Shown: positions 39,610 through 49,285 of the stretch, in pieces
Layout: every line of letters begins with the position of its first letter
Position numbering within the stretch: the first letter of the stretch is position 1
Assembly: GCF_001610895.1 (NCBI RefSeq)
Contig: NZ_CP011273.1
Coordinates: 3,720,001-3,784,000 of the forward strand
DNA length: 64,000 nucleotides
Direction of reading: 5' to 3'
Source: Planctomyces sp. SH-PL62
GTDB taxonomy: Bacteria > Planctomycetota > Planctomycetia > Isosphaerales > Isosphaeraceae
Notes under the pieces: generated by a model
Told to the model about the DNA's origin: nothing
The model's database searches: none
The model's input: the letters and a program-made list of their open reading frames with translations, nothing else
Made by a program: the position numbers and the translations under genes

Positions 39610-42354
39610 ATGCACAAATCCGAGTCCAACGATTCCGCGTGCGCATCGTCGAAGAGCCAGGCGGCCCGTTTTCGCTCGCTTTTCGACAACCGGCTGGTGG
39701 GGATCGACATCGTCGACGCTGAGGGCCGCTGGGTCGAAATCAACGATCGGCTCTGCGAGCTGCTGGGCCGATCCCGCGAAGAGTTGACGGGGCGTCGGCT
39801 CGACGAATTCACGCATCACGAGGACCTGGAGGTCGAGGCGGCCCTGGCGCGTCGGCTGTTCAACGGCGAGATCCGGTCGTATCGGCTGGAGAAGCGGTTC
39901 TTGCGGGGAGACGGCGGCTGGGCCCGGGTGGAAGTCGACGCCTTGCTCGTCGACGACGAGCCGGGGCCGTTGCGGGCCTCGGTGATCCTGGACCTGGGGG
40001 ATCGCGAACGCGATCGGGAGGAGTCCGCCCGGCTCCAGACGCTGGTCGAGCAGTCGCCCCTGGGCGTGGTCGTGATCGACCCGGAGACGGCGCGGTTTCT
40101 GCAGTTCAACGAAACCGCGCACGAGTCTCTGGGGTACGCGCGCGAGGAGTTCGCCGGGCTGACCCTGGCCGACATCGACGAGCAGAAGACCCACGAGGCG
40201 GCCGTGGGCCGGATCGCCATGGTCTTGAAGACGGGGCGGGCTCGGTTCGAGGCGAGCCAGTGGACTCGCAAGGGAGAGCTTCGGCGGGTTCGGGTCACGG
40301 CGCGGCGGGTGTTCCTCGACGGTCGGCCCTGCGTGCAATCGGTCTGGCAGGAGGTCGCCGCGTCGCGGGATTCCTCGACGGAGCAGGCCCGACAGGACGC
40401 GACGATCCGGCAGATCCTCCGGACCGCGCCGCTGCCGATGGGGATCGCCGAGCTGCGCGAGGACGACGGCGACATCCTCCACATCTTCGACAACCGGGCG
40501 GCGTGCCGGTCGTTCGCCCGGCCCGCGGGCTCGACCTCGGGACGTTGGGGAGGGGCCGAGCTGGGGATGGACGGGGCGGCCTTGAAGGCCTGGATCGCGG
40601 CGTACCGGGCGAGCCAACGCCTGGGGCGGGCCGTCCATTTCGAGGATGGCCGCGACTTCGGCGGGGAACAGCGGTGGCTCCGAATCGTCGTCTCCTACGT
40701 CGGACCCGCGACGAGCGGGCGCGACCGGTTCTGCTACATCGCCGAGGATATCACGGAGCGAAAGCGGGCCGAGGCGGAGATCCTCCGCCTGAACCGCTCG
40801 CTGGAGCGGCGGGCGGCCGAGCTGCAGACGATTTTCGAGGTGATTCCCATCGGCGTCGGGATCGCCGACGATCCGGAGTGCCGGTCGATCCGCGCCAACC
40901 CCGCGCTCGCCCGAATACTCGGCACCGAGGTCGGCGTGAACGTCTCGCTCAACGCCCCGGAATCCGAGCGCCCGACGACGTTCAAGGCCTTCCACGGGGG
41001 TCATGAGGTCGCGGTCGACGATCTCCCCATGCAGGTTTCGGCCAAGCGGGGGATCGCGCTCCACGACGTCGAGATCGACGTGGCCTTCGAGGACGGCCGG
41101 GTGGTTAATCTCCTGGAACACGTGTCGCCACTGTTCGACGAGCAGGGCTCGCCCCGGGGCTGCGTCGCGGCGATCCTCGACGTGACCGAGTGGCGGCGGG
41201 CCCAGCGCGAGCGCGAGCGGCTGCTCGAGGATCTCCGCGAGGCTGACCGCCGCAAGGACGAGTTCCTGGCGATGCTCGCGCACGAGCTGCGCAATCCCCT
41301 CTCCGCGGCCGGCAACGCCGCGGAGATCCTCCGCCTCAAGGAGCCGGACGACCCCGAGACTCGCTGGTGCTGCGAGGTGATCGAGCGCCAGACCCGGCGG
41401 CTGGCGAGGCTGCTGGAGGACCTGCTGGACGTCTCCCGGATCACGCGCGGCAAGATCGTGCTCAGGCGCGAGACGATGGACCTCCGGGGCGCCGTGGAGC
41501 GGGCGGTCGAGACGATCCGGCCGATGATCGAGGAGCGGCGGCACCAGGTCGAGGTCCACCTCCCCGCCGAGCCGCTCTGGGTCCACGCAGACCCCGCCCG
41601 GATCGAACAGGTCGTCGTCAACCTGCTCGGCAACGCGGCCAAGTACAGCGAGGAGGGGCGGAGCGTCTCGGTCACCGTCTCGCGGAACGGCGAGTCCGCG
41701 GTCGTGCGGGTCGAGGACCAGGGAATCGGCATGTCGCCGGCGGTCCTGGAGAAAGTCTTCGAGATGTTCTCCCAGGTCGAGAGTTCGATCGACCGCTCGC
41801 GCGGCGGGCTGGGGATCGGCCTGACGATCGCCAGGTCGCTGGTCGAGCTGCACGATGGGAGGATCTCCGCGACCAGCGAGGGGCTCGGGAGCGGCAGCAC
41901 GTTCCTCGTCCGGCTGCCGTGCGTCGGCGACCCCGCCCCCGACGACCCGTCCCCGCCGCGGCCCGCGAACGCGACTCGCGCGACGCCCCGGCGGATCGTC
42001 GTGGTCGACGACAACGTCGAGGCCGTTGTGGCGCTCGCCCGGCTCCTTGAACTTGCCGGCCACACGGTCGCCACGGCCTTCGACGGACCTTCGGGGCTGG
42101 AGGCCGTGGACGACTTCCGTCCCGACGTCATCCTCCTCGACGTCGGCCTGCCGGGGATGGACGGCTACCAGGTGGCCGAGCGGCTCCGGTCGCTGCCGGA
42201 CGGCCACGCCCTCTTTCTGGTAGCGCTGACCGGGTACGGCCAGGAGAGCGACCGGCACCGCGCGTTCGACGCGGGATTCGACCGCCACCTGATCAAACCG
42301 GTCGAGGTCGAGACCATCCTGGAGGTGATCGCCTCCGCCCTGCCGCCGTCCTGA
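39610..42354 (+). CDS. Multi-PAS hybrid sensor histidine kinase
   Basis: A 914-residue protein with no clear membrane segment, so probably cytoplasmic. Four PAS-like domains cover about residues 20-535 (LFDNRLVGIDIVDAEGRW; LVEQSPLGVVVIDPE; ILRTAPLPMGIAEL; IFEVIPIGVGIADD). HisKA follows at about 550 (MLAHELRNPLSAAG, phospho-acceptor His), then HATPase (NLLGNAAKYSEEG, EDQGIGMSP, GGLGIGLTIARSL) and a C-terminal receiver (IVVVDDNVEA, VILLDVGLPGMDG with acceptor Asp, LIKPVE). AGAGG lies before the ATG. In the gap upstream (39212-39609) a TATGAT box at 39453 is the only promoter-like element. The signal is unknown. Confidence 0.94.
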   Translation: MHKSESNDSACASSKSQAARFRSLFDNRLVGIDIVDAEGRWVEINDRLCELLGRSREELTGRRLDEFTHHEDLEVEAALARRLFNGEIRSYRLEKRFLRGDGGWARVEVDALLVDDEPGPLRASVILDLGDRERDREESARLQTLVEQSPLGVVVIDPETARFLQFNETAHESLGYAREEFAGLTLADIDEQKTHEAAVGRIAMVLKTGRARFEASQWTRKGELRRVRVTARRVFLDGRPCVQSVWQEVAASRDSSTEQARQDATIRQILRTAPLPMGIAELREDDGDILHIFDNRAACRSFARPAGSTSGRWGGAELGMDGAALKAWIAAYRASQRLGRAVHFEDGRDFGGEQRWLRIVVSYVGPATSGRDRFCYIAEDITERKRAEAEILRLNRSLERRAAELQTIFEVIPIGVGIADDPECRSIRANPALARILGTEVGVNVSLNAPESERPTTFKAFHGGHEVAVDDLPMQVSAKRGIALHDVEIDVAFEDGRVVNLLEHVSPLFDEQGSPRGCVAAILDVTEWRRAQRERERLLEDLREADRRKDEFLAMLAHELRNPLSAAGNAAEILRLKEPDDPETRWCCEVIERQTRRLARLLEDLLDVSRITRGKIVLRRETMDLRGAVERAVETIRPMIEERRHQVEVHLPAEPLWVHADPARIEQVVVNLLGNAAKYSEEGRSVSVTVSRNGESAVVRVEDQGIGMSPAVLEKVFEMFSQVESSIDRSRGGLGIGLTIARSLVELHDGRISATSEGLGSGSTFLVRLPCVGDPAPDDPSPPRPANATRATPRRIVVVDDNVEAVVALARLLELAGHTVATAFDGPSGLEAVDDFRPDVILLDVGLPGMDGYQVAERLRSLPDGHALFLVALTGYGQESDRHRAFDAGFDRHLIKPVEVETILEVIASALPPS

Positions 42355-42384
42355 TCCAAGGACGTTGCAAGCCAGGGGCCGCCC

Positions 42385-44148
42385 TCAGGGCGTGGGAAAG
42401 CCGAGGATGCGGCGCACTTCATCGATGGTCTCGGGCTGATAGTAGATGTTGCTGTGGGTCGCCCGGACATGGTGCTCGGACGCCGCCTCTTCCACATGGG
42501 CGCTGGAGAGGGGGACGACCAGATCGCCCCGGCCCCGGTCGGGGGGATGCAGCCCGGTGCCGGCGATCGTGTGCAGGGACACCCTCGGATCGTAAGGGAG
42601 CCGGCGGATCACCGGGAGCAGGGGGCTGTAGGCGGCCAGCGAGTCGACGCTGCTGGGGAGTGAGCGGAGCGCCGGCCGGAGCGCGCCGGGATTCTCGCGA
42701 TCGATCTCCTCGACGATCCGCCGGGTGTCCGCCGGGCGCTGGACGATCCGGGTGGCGAGCCAACTCGCCCCGGCGATGGCTCGCGACGCGCCGTCGTGGG
42801 GCGTCGCGAGGAAGATCACCCGGTCGACTCGCGGCGAGGGCTCGAAGAAGAACAGGTCGCGGATCGTCCGTCGCGCTTCCTCCGGCATGCTCAGGCTCTC
42901 CAGAGGGCGGGTCGAGGCCGCGTCCCAGATCGCGTCGCCGCTTCGGCTGACCTGGAGCCGACAAAGCAGCCCCCCCATGCTGTAGCCGACGAGCGTCAGG
43001 CCGGAAACGGCCGGGTCGGCGGCGGTCGGGGCGAACGTCTCGGAAATCCGCTCGATCTGCTTGCGGAGGATCGAGGCGCTTCGGAGAAAGGTGACCCCCG
43101 TCGGATAGCGGAAGACCCAGAGCTGATGACGGTCGAGGAAGCCCGGCGTCCGCTGGAGGGCGATGACCATGTCGTTGAAGAGGAAGGGGTCGTCGAGCAG
43201 GCCGTGGACCAGGAGGATGGGGGCCTTGCCGGGCTGGTACGGCTCCAGCATGCGGATGTCGGCCTTGTCCAGCAGCAGTTCGGGCCTCGCGAAGCCGGCC
43301 AGCGCGTACGGCCCTCGCGCTTCCTGGATCTGCCGGGCTCGGGCGGTGGCCAGCCCCAGGTTCGCGCGGAGCGGCGCGGGGGACGCCGGACCGAACGCTA
43401 CGCTCGGCGTTCGGAGCGGGTCGTGGAACTCCAGGACGTCCGTCGGCGCCCGCGCGGGCGTTTCGCCGTACCAGGCGTCGAGGTCCGGGCGGAGGATGGC
43501 CGTGGCGTTGAACACCGCCACTTCGGGGAGGAATTCCTCGGGTCCCTCGGCTCCCGAATTGGGCCGTTCGAAGGCGACGCCGGCGCCCAGCCCGGGGAAG
43601 TCGCCGGGGGCGTGCGCGCTCGGGTTCCGCGCGACCTCGCAGGGGTCGACCAGGCGGCCGAAATCGTCCGGCTTCCAGACGAAGCCGAGTCGGCGGATCG
43701 GCACGCTCCGGGAGCCTTGCGGCGTGTTCACGAACAGCGAGGGGGTCGCGTCGAGCCTCCCGAATCGCTGCGCCGCGCGGAGGCAGTCGCCGAGGCAATC
43801 GTTGTAGAGGTCGCGGACCGCGTCGAGGTCTTCGCCGCCGAAGGGTCCCGAGGCCGTCGCCGCCGTGAACGCCGCCGCCGCGTGGACGGCCGCCTCATAG
43901 TAGTGGTCGACGCTCGTGTCGACGCCTCGTCGCTCCAGCCTCTCCCCCTCGCGTCGGGCCTCGCGAGCGCGAGGGACGAGCGAAAGCCGCCCCGCGGCCT
44001 TCGAGCCGATCGGCGCCGCCACGTCGAACGATCGGCAGCCGCCGGCGATGAGCGCGGAGAGGGCCGCGGCGGCGAGCACGAGGGCTCGGCCGGTACGGAA
44101 ACCAGGGATGGACGCCTGGAACCGCAGGGCTCCGGCGATGCCTTTCAA
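42385..44148 (-). CDS. Alpha/beta-hydrolase (lipase-like) lipoprotein
   Basis: 587 residues from a TTG at 44148 with GAGG upstream. The N-terminal signal ends in a lipobox (SALIAGG-C, about residue 38). The hydrolase core is in the C-terminal half: oxyanion region ILLVHGLLDDPFLFND (about 315), nucleophile elbow LVGYSMGGLLCRL (about 405) and HVRATHSNIYY, which supplies the likely catalytic His. The N-terminal 280 residues are of unknown fold (DHYYEAAVHAAAAF, DLYNDCLGDCL). It should be an outer-membrane or periplasmic esterase. Substrate unknown. Confidence 0.82.
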   Translation of the reverse strand: MKGIAGALRFQASIPGFRTGRALVLAAAALSALIAGGCRSFDVAAPIGSKAAGRLSLVPRAREARREGERLERRGVDTSVDHYYEAAVHAAAAFTAATASGPFGGEDLDAVRDLYNDCLGDCLRAAQRFGRLDATPSLFVNTPQGSRSVPIRRLGFVWKPDDFGRLVDPCEVARNPSAHAPGDFPGLGAGVAFERPNSGAEGPEEFLPEVAVFNATAILRPDLDAWYGETPARAPTDVLEFHDPLRTPSVAFGPASPAPLRANLGLATARARQIQEARGPYALAGFARPELLLDKADIRMLEPYQPGKAPILLVHGLLDDPFLFNDMVIALQRTPGFLDRHQLWVFRYPTGVTFLRSASILRKQIERISETFAPTAADPAVSGLTLVGYSMGGLLCRLQVSRSGDAIWDAASTRPLESLSMPEEARRTIRDLFFFEPSPRVDRVIFLATPHDGASRAIAGASWLATRIVQRPADTRRIVEEIDRENPGALRPALRSLPSSVDSLAAYSPLLPVIRRLPYDPRVSLHTIAGTGLHPPDRGRGDLVVPLSSAHVEEAASEHHVRATHSNIYYQPETIDEVRRILGFPTP

Positions 44149-44368
44149 GGGCGACCTCGGTGTCGATCTCGTGGTGCGGCGTCAAGTCGGTCGAGACGGC
44201 GTCTCTCGATATCTCATCGACCCGGGGATTCTCGATCATGAGGCGATTCCGCGGGGTTTCGATCGTCCCTCGGGAGAATCGACGCAACCCGCGCGGTCGG
44301 GTCGGACGGGGCGTCTGGTAGAATCCAGGTTGTGAATCGCAGGAGTTCTTCACGAGAGGGAGGCCCGC

Positions 44369-44899
44369 TTGGCCGCCGCCGCAACCGAGACCACGGCCGT
44401 ACTTCTGATCGCGCATGGCAGTCGACGACCGGCCGCGAACCTGGACCTGCACGAACTGGCCGCGAGGCTGGCGGCCGACGGGCGCCGGCCGATCGTCGAG
44501 CCCTGTTTCCTGGAACTGGCTGAGCCGGACATCCCGGCCGGGGGGGCGGCCTGCGTGGCCAGGGGCGCGCGCCGGGTCCTGATGATCCCCTACTTCCTCT
44601 CCGCCGGCGTCCACCTGCTCCGCGACCTGACGGCGGCGCGCGACGAACTCTCGGCGCGACATCCCGAGGTGGAATTCGTGCTTGGGCCGCCGCTCGGGCC
44701 GCATCCGCTCCTGGACGAGCTGGTCACGGCTCGCGTGGAGGAGCTGGGGAGGGGCGTGGGCGCGGTGGTCGATTCGCCCGCCGAGGCCGAAGCTCGCTAT
44801 CGCCCGATGGAAGACCGGACGAGTCGAGCCGAGGAGGCCGGTCCTGGCGGTGGGCCGGGGGGTGTAGATCGTCTTGACGGAAAAACAAGGAAGGACTAG
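44369..44899 (+). CDS. CbiX/SirB-like sirohydrochlorin chelatase
   Basis: About 176 residues from a TTG start at 44369 (GGGAGG upstream; no closer ATG). The CbiX signature is clear: VLLIAHGSRRPAANLDLHEL at the N-terminus (metal/porphyrin His), FLELAEPDIP, VLMIPYFLSAGVHLLRDL and LGPPLGPHPLLDELV. The family inserts cobalt, nickel or iron into sirohydrochlorin. The last 40 residues are low complexity. TGGTAGAAT at 44316-44324 could be an extended -10 promoter. No cobalamin genes are adjacent, so which metal is used is open. Confidence 0.85.
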   Translation: MAAAATETTAVLLIAHGSRRPAANLDLHELAARLAADGRRPIVEPCFLELAEPDIPAGGAACVARGARRVLMIPYFLSAGVHLLRDLTAARDELSARHPEVEFVLGPPLGPHPLLDELVTARVEELGRGVGAVVDSPAEAEARYRPMEDRTSRAEEAGPGGGPGGVDRLDGKTRKD

Positions 44900-45006
44900 A
44901 AGACGCAGGCCGATCTACTCCAAGGAGGGAGACGCCACCTCGAGTGCATTTCGCACGCGCGTGCCCCAGGGCGCGACCGCACAAGGCGTCGAAGGAGTGA
45001 CTGCCG

Positions 45007-46185
45007 ATGTCCGTAGCATACGAACCGACCGGGGTTCCCGCGCTCAACCTGCGCGCCCAGTACCAGTCGATCCGCGACGAGATCGAGCCGGTCGTCCGCC
45101 AGGTCCTGGAGAGCCAGGGCTTCGTGATGGGTCCCGAGGTCAGCCACCTCGAGGCCGAGATCGCCGAATACTGCGGGGCCGCGCACGCGGTCGGGTGCGC
45201 CTCCGGGACGGACGCGCTCCTGCTCCCGCTCATGGCGATCGACCTCGGCCCCGACGACGAGGTCATCACCAGCCCGTACACCTTCTTCGCCACCGGCGGC
45301 TCGATCTGGCGAACCGGCGCGAGGCCGGTCTTCGTCGACATCGAGCCCGACACCTACAACATCGATCCCGCCCGGATCGAGGCCGCGATCACCCCGCGCA
45401 CCAAGGCGATCATCCCGATCCACCTGTACGGCCAGACCGCCGACATGGACCCGATCCGCGAGATCGCCGATCGGCATGGGCTGATGGTCCTGGAAGACGC
45501 CGCGCAGGCCATCGGCGCCGCCTACCAGGGCCGTCGCGCCGGGACTCTGGGGACCGTCGCCGCCTTCAGCTTCTATCCCTCCAAGAACCTCGGCGGCTTC
45601 GGCGACGGCGGCATGATCGCCACCGACGACCCCGTGCTGGCCCGCCGGATGGCCCGCCTCCGGGTCCACGGCATGGAGCCGAAGTACCACCACCACGAGG
45701 TCGGGCTGAACTCGCGGCTCGACGCCCTCCAGGCGGCCGTGCTCCGCGTCAAGCTCCGCCACCTCGACGACTGGACGACCGCCCGTCGCGAGGTCGCCGA
45801 TCGCTACCGCAGCCTCTTCGCCTCTCACGGGCTCGACGAGATGGTCGGCCTGCCGATCGAGCGACCGGGCAACTTCCACGTCTACAACCAGTTCGTGATT
45901 CGGGTCCCGGGGCCGATCCGCGACGAACTCCGGCAGCACCTGACGGATCGCAAGATCGGGACCGAGGTCTATTACCCGATCCCGCTCCATCTCCAGACCT
46001 GCTTCAGCTCGCTCGGCTACCAATACGGCGACTTCCCCCAGTCCGAGGCGGCCGCCCGCGAGACCGTCGCCCTGCCGATCTACCCCGAGCTGTCCGAGGC
46101 CGAGCAGCGGCTGGTCGTCGGGGCCATGCACCAGTTCCTCCACGACCGCGCCTATCCCTCGCTCTTCACGGATCGCGCGGCCTGA
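45007..46185 (+). CDS. DegT/DnrJ/EryC1/StrS-family sugar aminotransferase
   Basis: 392 residues, PLP-dependent. Signatures: [57 protein letters not shown] (Asp binding the PLP ring nitrogen), [16 protein letters not shown] (Schiff-base Lys), and a C-terminal YYPIPLHLQ. Such enzymes transaminate nucleotide-linked keto-sugars for surface glycans. AAGGAG is well placed before the ATG. It may cooperate with sugar nucleotide enzymes such as the UXS-like protein at 18.9 kb, but they are far apart. Confidence 0.93.
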   Translation: MSVAYEPTGVPALNLRAQYQSIRDEIEPVVRQVLESQGFVMGPEVSHLEAEIAEYCGAAHAVGCASGTDALLLPLMAIDLGPDDEVITSPYTFFATGGSIWRTGARPVFVDIEPDTYNIDPARIEAAITPRTKAIIPIHLYGQTADMDPIREIADRHGLMVLEDAAQAIGAAYQGRRAGTLGTVAAFSFYPSKNLGGFGDGGMIATDDPVLARRMARLRVHGMEPKYHHHEVGLNSRLDALQAAVLRVKLRHLDDWTTARREVADRYRSLFASHGLDEMVGLPIERPGNFHVYNQFVIRVPGPIRDELRQHLTDRKIGTEVYYPIPLHLQTCFSSLGYQYGDFPQSEAAARETVALPIYPELSEAEQRLVVGAMHQFLHDRAYPSLFTDRAA

Positions 46186-46271
46186 GCTCGCGGCTCATCC
46201 GAACCGGACCCGGAAGGGGGCGATTCCCGTCGCTCTCGCCGGGTCCGTTCGCTTGCGCCCGCGAGGGGGCG

Positions 46272-47045
46272 TCAACTCGCCACCTGGAGCCGCCCGGCTT
46301 CGGCGGAGCGACGGGCGTCCTCGCGGGACAGTCGAGCCTGCTGGACCCAGAGCAGGGTCTCGCGATGCATCCGGCTCATGGCCGCCTTGGAGAAGCCCAT
46401 CAACTCGGCGGTCTCCTCCTGGGTCATTCCGTCCAGATAGATGTGGCGGAAGGCGACGGCGTGCCGTTTGGGGAGCCGTCGGAGCCAATATTCGACGTCG
46501 TCGTGCAACTCCAGGCTCGCGCCCACCGGCTCCTCGCCGTGGGCCCCGACGCAGCGTCCCCGGGCTTCGGAATCGGCTTCCAGGGGCTGGAACCGGGGCG
46601 TGAATTCGACCGATCCGCGCCAGCCGTCGCACAGGAAGCCGCGCCGGGCGTCGATCAGGGCGCCCCGGATTCGAAGGCGTGCGAAGGTGGAGAAATCCAC
46701 TCCCTTGGCGGCGTCGAACGCCTGCGCGGCCTCGACGAGGGCGAGGCAGGCCGAGGCCTGGAAGTCGTCCCGGCCGGCGAGGAAGGTGCGAGCGAAACGG
46801 TGGGCCATCGCCCGGGCCAGGGGGAGATACCGCTCCGCAAGCTCGCGCTGGGTCTCGCTGAGGGGGGGCTTCGGGTTCGGGTTGCATCGGCGGGGATAGG
46901 AAGGGTCCGCCTTGGGTTTCTCGGAACATCGTGGAGGCGTCGGGGGGGAGGGGGGGCGGACCGGGTTGGTCCGATCGGGGTATTCATCACGAGGACCGCG
47001 TCGATCACAATGCAGACGTCGCATTTCGATCGGGTTCATCTTCAT
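46272..47045 (-). CDS. Sigma-70 family factor, FliA-like
   Basis: 257 residues from the ATG at 47045 (GAGG upstream). Region 2 lies at about 70-130 (ERYLPLARAMAHRFARTF, DDFQASACLALVEAAQAFDAAKGVDFSTFARLRIRGALID), closely following the sigma-28/FliA layout. Region 4 lies at about 195-245 (RHAVAFRHIYLDGMTQEETAELMGFSKAAMSRMHRETL) with the recognition helix. Region 3 between them is short and unusual. The first 55 residues are basic and Pro-rich. No flagellar gene or anti-sigma factor is adjacent, apart from the unknown gene upstream. Confidence 0.85.
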   Translation of the reverse strand: MKMNPIEMRRLHCDRRGPRDEYPDRTNPVRPPSPPTPPRCSEKPKADPSYPRRCNPNPKPPLSETQRELAERYLPLARAMAHRFARTFLAGRDDFQASACLALVEAAQAFDAAKGVDFSTFARLRIRGALIDARRGFLCDGWRGSVEFTPRFQPLEADSEARGRCVGAHGEEPVGASLELHDDVEYWLRRLPKRHAVAFRHIYLDGMTQEETAELMGFSKAAMSRMHRETLLWVQQARLSREDARRSAEAGRLQVAS

Positions 47046-47097
47046 CGACCTCGCTCTATCCGGGTTGCCGGCTCAAGATTATGCGGGGAGGCGCAGC

Positions 47098-47118
47098 CCC
47101 CACCATCCTCTGGTGGGG
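47098..47118 (-). terminator. Hairpin between the small coiled-coil gene and the sigma gene
   Basis: A perfect 8-bp stem CCCCACCA / TGGTGGGG with loop tcctc lies in the 129-base gap between the two leftward genes. With no U-run it could be an attenuator, processing site or weak terminator. Confidence 0.45.
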
Positions 47119-47174
47119 TGGATCGAGCATTCCGAGGCTTAGGGGCTGGGATTCAAGGAAGGGGACCGCGAGCG

Positions 47175-47588
47175 TCAGACGCCGACGGCGCGACGGAGGG
47201 GGGAGGGGTTCGAGAGGGCCTGACGTCGCTCGCATTCGCGAACGAGTCCAACGGCCGCCCGGCGGTCGGACCGGATCGAGGCTAGGCAGGCGTCTTTCTT
47301 CTCGATGAGTCGCCTAAGATAAGCCTCGCCGAGTGCCCGACCCGACGAGGACGAGGAAAGCCGCCGCCGCGCCGCGTCGATCTTATCGCGGAGGCGGTCG
47401 AGGTCTTCGAGACGCCGGGCGTTCCGACTCCAGACCTGGGCGAGCCGGTCCGCCAGGAGGAAAGGAGTTAGGCCGGCCAGATCATCCAACGGCCCGGACG
47501 GATGAGCCACGGCGGGGGCATCGACCCGAGTGGAGAAACCTGCGGATTCCAACATCGGACGCTTCATCGTCAACGTCGTCTGGATCAT
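47175..47588 (-). CDS. Small helical protein upstream of the sigma factor
   Basis: 137 residues from the ATG at 47588 with AGGA upstream. The middle and C-terminal parts are strongly helical and charged (LADRLAQVWSRNARRLEDLDRLRDKIDAARRRL; LGEAYLRRLIEKKDACLASIRSDRRAAVGLV), suggesting a coiled coil. It lies 129 bases before the sigma gene on the same strand, so it may be a partner or regulator, but no family is recognised. Confidence 0.5.
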   Translation of the reverse strand: MIQTTLTMKRPMLESAGFSTRVDAPAVAHPSGPLDDLAGLTPFLLADRLAQVWSRNARRLEDLDRLRDKIDAARRRLSSSSSGRALGEAYLRRLIEKKDACLASIRSDRRAAVGLVRECERRQALSNPSPLRRAVGV

Positions 47589-47951
47589 GATGGCCGTCCT
47601 GAAAGATCATAAGGAAGAGAAGGCGTCATCGCCTCGATGGGAGGGATGCCACTCGTGGCCGTCCCTTTTGCGGATTTGGATTCCCGGCAAGAGAATCGTT
47701 TCGTGTGCAGACGGGATGATTGTTGCGTCGCCTAATCACTTCGGCTTAATCATTCCCGTTGATGCAAGTATGATGCATGGAGTAAGTGAGTCAAGCAGTC
47801 TTATAAAAAATCTGAAGATTAAGACGTTTTCTTGGGCGAGACGTCCTAAGGTTTGTTCTTCCCCTGATTTCCCCGGTATTCCCACAATGCACCCGTCGGA
47901 AGGATTGGAAAACGGGAAGCCAAGAATAGCGACAAATGCATGAATAATACG
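47589..47951. other. AT-rich intergenic stretch
   Basis: No gene is convincing here. The stretch is clearly richer in A/T than the rest of the window (for example 47800-47840). It separates the divergent small-protein gene and mutY and must hold the promoter of the former; a TATGAT box on the minus strand near 47605 lacks a good -35. Confidence 0.5.
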
Positions 47952-47980
47952 TTGCTTGCAATGGTGATTGCATTGATGAT
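47952..47980 (+). promoter_or_regulatory. Possible promoter of mutY
   Basis: TTGCTT (47952-47957) and GATGAT (47975-47980) are 17 bases apart, and the spacer holds GCAAT-ggtg-ATTGC, an operator-like palindrome. The mutY start is 35 bases downstream. Confidence 0.4.
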
Positions 47981-48014
47981 TTGACAGGGATCGGCCGCAG
48001 GAGGACCATGCTCG

Positions 48015-49160
48015 ATGGGGGGAGATCTGGACGCGGGATGGGTGGCGACGATTCGTCGACGACTACTGGCGTGGTTCGCGACGGAGAAGCGAGACCTGCC
48101 GTGGCGGGCCGATCGGGATCCGTACCGCATCCTGGTGTCGGAGATGATGCTGGTGCAGACGACGGTTGCGGCGGTGGTGCCGTTTTTCGAGCGATTCGTC
48201 GGCGTCTTCCCGGATTTCGAAGCCTTGGCGGGGGCCGAGGAGGAGCGGGTCGTCAAGGCGTGGGAGGGCCTTGGCTATTACCGAAGGGCCCGGCAGCTTC
48301 ACGCGGCGGCGAAGGCGGTCGTCGCCGAGCATGGGGGCCGGATGCCGGAAGACCCGGCCGCGGTCCTGGCGTTGCCCGGCGTGGGCCGGTACATGGCCGG
48401 GGCGATCCTCTCCCAGGCTTTCGACCGTCCCGAGCCGATCCTCGAAGCGAACTCGCAGCGCGTTCTGGCGAGGCTCCTGGCCTGGACCGAGGACCTTGCG
48501 ACGACCTCATCGAAGAAGCGGCTCTGGGACGCCGCGGCGAGATTGGTCCCTCCGGAGCAGGCGGGGGATTTTAATCAAGCGATGATGGAACTGGGGGCTT
48601 TGATTTGCTCGCCGCGATCGCCTCGTTGCCTTTTTTGTCCGGTTGCGGCGGAATGCGAGGCGAGACGGCTAGGGATTCAGGACCAGATCCCTCGGACCAG
48701 GCCGAAGCCTGCGCCGACGGCGGTGCTCGAGGCCTGCGTGGTGGCGGTTCGCGAGGGCCGTGTGCTGATGGTGCGACGGTCGGGGCCGGGACTCTGGGCC
48801 GGGTTCTGGGAATTCCCGACGATCCATCGTGAGGGGGGCGATCCGGCTGCGCGCTCGTTCGGCGATCCCGTCGACCTGGCCGACGGGGTGGAACGTCTCA
48901 CCGGGGTTCGCGTGGAGGTCGCCGGCCAGGTTCAGTCGATCACCTACGGCGTCACCCGGTATCGCGTCCGACTCGACGCCTACGCCGCGACCGTCGGCGG
49001 CGGGCGAGGGCGACGGAAGCCCCTACCCGGAAAAGGTTTGTCGGAAGCGGCCTGGGTCGATCCGGCGAGTTTCGGCGAGCTGACGCTGGCTGCGGCGGGC
49101 CGTCGTCTGGTCGCCGCGATCATTGATGAGCCGGAAGCGTGGGGCCTTGCGAGGCCCTGA
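48015..49160 (+). CDS. mutY: Adenine DNA glycosylase
   Basis: A 381-residue repair enzyme that removes adenine opposite 8-oxoguanine. N-terminal LPWRADRDPYRILVSEMMLVQTTV, GLGYYRRARQLH, helix-hairpin-helix LPGVGRYMAGAIL and catalytic Asp region. The 4Fe-4S cluster is intact (C-x6-C-x2-C-x5-C from CSPRSPRC to AAEC). A C-terminal NUDIX-like 8-oxoG recognition domain is recognisable (VLMVRRSGPGLWAGFWEFPT). AGGAGG lies 10 bases before the ATG. The usual MLQQTQV box reads MLVQTTV, a small deviation. Confidence 0.95.
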   Translation: MGGDLDAGWVATIRRRLLAWFATEKRDLPWRADRDPYRILVSEMMLVQTTVAAVVPFFERFVGVFPDFEALAGAEEERVVKAWEGLGYYRRARQLHAAAKAVVAEHGGRMPEDPAAVLALPGVGRYMAGAILSQAFDRPEPILEANSQRVLARLLAWTEDLATTSSKKRLWDAAARLVPPEQAGDFNQAMMELGALICSPRSPRCLFCPVAAECEARRLGIQDQIPRTRPKPAPTAVLEACVVAVREGRVLMVRRSGPGLWAGFWEFPTIHREGGDPAARSFGDPVDLADGVERLTGVRVEVAGQVQSITYGVTRYRVRLDAYAATVGGGRGRRKPLPGKGLSEAAWVDPASFGELTLAAAGRRLVAAIIDEPEAWGLARP

Positions 49161-49256
49161 TCGAGCGCCGGCGACTGGAACTCCGCGGCCAGGATCCTTC
49201 CAACCGCTAGGATCTGCATGCGTGTCGCCGCCGGGGGCGGGTCTTCGCGAGCGGAC

Positions 49257-49285
49257 TTGCTTGGGGTTGAACGGTGCTCTAGAAT
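49257..49285 (+). promoter_or_regulatory. Promoter upstream of clpX
   Basis: TTGCTT (49257-49262), 17 bases and TAGAAT (49280-49285) form a good sigma-70 promoter. The clpX start is about 300 bases on, so the leader is long. The 49161-49593 gap holds no other recognised gene; its in-frame extension of clpX is Arg-rich and unlike ClpX. Confidence 0.5.

Noticed and set aside
39460-42288. Open frame of 942 codons antisense to the hybrid kinase
   Set aside because: Shadow frame rich in Arg/Asp/Leu/Pro without motifs; the kinase is certain.
47530-47943. 137-codon rightward frame in the AT-rich gap before mutY
   Set aside because: Overlaps the start of the divergent small-protein gene, lacks a ribosome site and has no family resemblance.
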